From positions 2,666,001 through 2,730,000 of the forward strand of contig JAJNNQ010000013.1 in the NCBI GenBank assembly GCA_027886175.1: a stretch of 64,000 bases of DNA, in the 5' to 3' direction. Within the stretch, counting starts at the first letter, position 1. Each line of letters begins with the position of its first letter. Shown piece by piece: positions 60,618 to 64,000 of the stretch. This DNA comes from Phylloscopus collybita (taxonomy: Eukaryota; Chordata; Aves; Passeriformes; Phylloscopidae). Under the pieces are notes generated by a model, which was not told the DNA's origin, made no database searches, and worked only from the letters and a program-made list of their open reading frames with translations. The position numbers were made by a program, and so were the translations under genes.

Positions 60618-61481
60618 CTGAAAAATAACAAAGTGTTTTAGAAAAGGAAGATGAATCATTTTTAAAAATTAAAACATTTTTCCTTCCCTTTACTGGATAT
60701 GCACGTGTTTAAAAAAAACGTTCTCATAACCAATCATCTGATAATTGCATACCTGGACTGAGATCAGTTCAAAGTTACCTGCTGGGAGGTAACAGGAAGG
60801 ATGAGAGGCCATGCAGGCAATCAGAAGTACAGACACATTTACTATAGTGAAACAGACAAAGCCAAAGGGTGCATGGAAAGGGACAAAGTGGTAAATCATC
60901 ATCAAGCAGTCCTCTAAATAGACAGATTGCTTTAGTCAATATTGCTTGAAATCACCTTAGCCAACATAAAGCCCCAGGCACTTCTTAGAGGAATGCTGTT
61001 GAGTTCATGCACATCTCACATAGTTTTACATTAAGAAAGACTGATTCATTATACACTCCTAAGAAATATTTACTGTCAATCACATCAGATCTTATCTGTA
61101 TATTAGTATCTCTAGGTCACTTTGGAAAACATCAGGAGCTGCTGAAAAACAACTGAAAACTCAATGTCTCCACCTCTTCTCCCTATCTGAAAACTGAAAA
61201 TACTCAAAATAATGTAAATAATTTCTAAAAGGGAATTCTTGGTGTACATTGTAATAATAAAGACCCTGTACAATAAGCACCAAAATCTCTGTGCCATTAG
61301 AATATATAGCCATATGTGTTGGGTAATAATATACCCATATTCCATTAACTTCAATAGGATGTAAAGGAGCTTTGCATTTCTTAGAAGAAAGATGGTGATT
61401 CTTCATCACGTAAAAAAGAATTCTGTCATTGTGACAAAATGTAAAGGCCTAATATTAAGTCTAAATCTACACTTACGCACT

Positions 61482-61516
61482 TATATAATACTAGACTGGT
61501 TGTCTAGTATTATATA
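61482..61516. repeat. Perfect 15-bp inverted repeat, 5-base loop
   Basis: TATATAATACTAGAC (61482-61496), loop TGGTT, then the exact reverse complement (61502-61516). Pairing stops at once outside the arms. Confidence 0.95.
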
Positions 61517-61520
61517 CTTG

Positions 61521-61548
61521 GACATTGGAAGATTGGAAGACATTGGAA
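61521..61548. repeat. Short tandem repeat beside the hairpin
   Basis: GACATTGGAA, GATTGGAA, GACATTGGAA follow one another; the middle unit lacks two bases. Confidence 0.85.
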
Positions 61549-61761
61549 TTTAGTGTTCATTAGGGAAATATGGAACTTTGTGGCTCAAAGAAGAACCACA
61601 AATACAACCAATTCTAAGATTTGTGATGGGAGTTTAACAGCCTTCTATTATCATCTGCAACGCTGTTGACAGGCTAATGTCAAAATAAAAAGGAAAACAA
61701 CTCTTGCTCTGTACCATTTTCACTGCAGCCAACCAGGAAGGTGTGCTACCTCCCCAGCTCA

Positions 61762-64000
<2,239 letters not shown>

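Noticed and set aside
61482..61516. Hairpin as a microRNA gene
   Set aside because: Stem of only 15 pairs with no extension; a precursor needs a longer stem.

Overview
This window is an internal piece of one large vertebrate gene, PRKCE (protein kinase C epsilon), read on the minus strand. The host is almost certainly a bird. The left edge holds a CR1 retrotransposon tail with the typical direct 8-bp 3' repeat, other CR1 fragments are scattered and strongly decayed, no Alu-, L1- or B1/B2-like repeats were recognised, and the sequence is AT-rich with few repeats. The species cannot be told from the sequence.

Nine coding exons were placed by reverse-complement translation. All have GT/AG borders and all reading phases join. 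In transcript order they are 61952-61793, 60617-60583, 59152-59067, 57367-57235, 54389-54247, 53064-52968, 51495-51281, 50035-49862 and 7324-7170, 1198 coding bases in total. Together they encode the pseudosubstrate, the C1A and C1B zinc-binding domains, the V3 hinge and the first part of the kinase domain, up to the IYR that opens the catalytic loop. The N-terminal C2 exons lie beyond the right edge and the rest of the kinase beyond the left edge.

Layout: 61953-64000 is a partial intron; 49862-61952 carries eight exons separated by 1.2-2.8 kb introns; 7325-49861 is one intron of about 42.5 kb; 7170-7324 is the ninth exon; 1-7169 is the start of the next intron. No second protein-coding gene, tRNA, rRNA or recognisable small RNA was found. 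Non-exonic DNA holds CR1 remnants, homopolymer and short tandem repeats, a bipartite pentanucleotide array at 14863-14947, several perfect palindromes or hairpins, a CpG-enriched patch beside the ninth exon, and some stretches that could be regulatory but cannot be proved so without alignment.

I found no previously undescribed multi-gene system. The most checkable points are small protein differences in the hinge, the 35-base exon splitting C1A, non-consensus splice donors, and the palindromic intronic structures.
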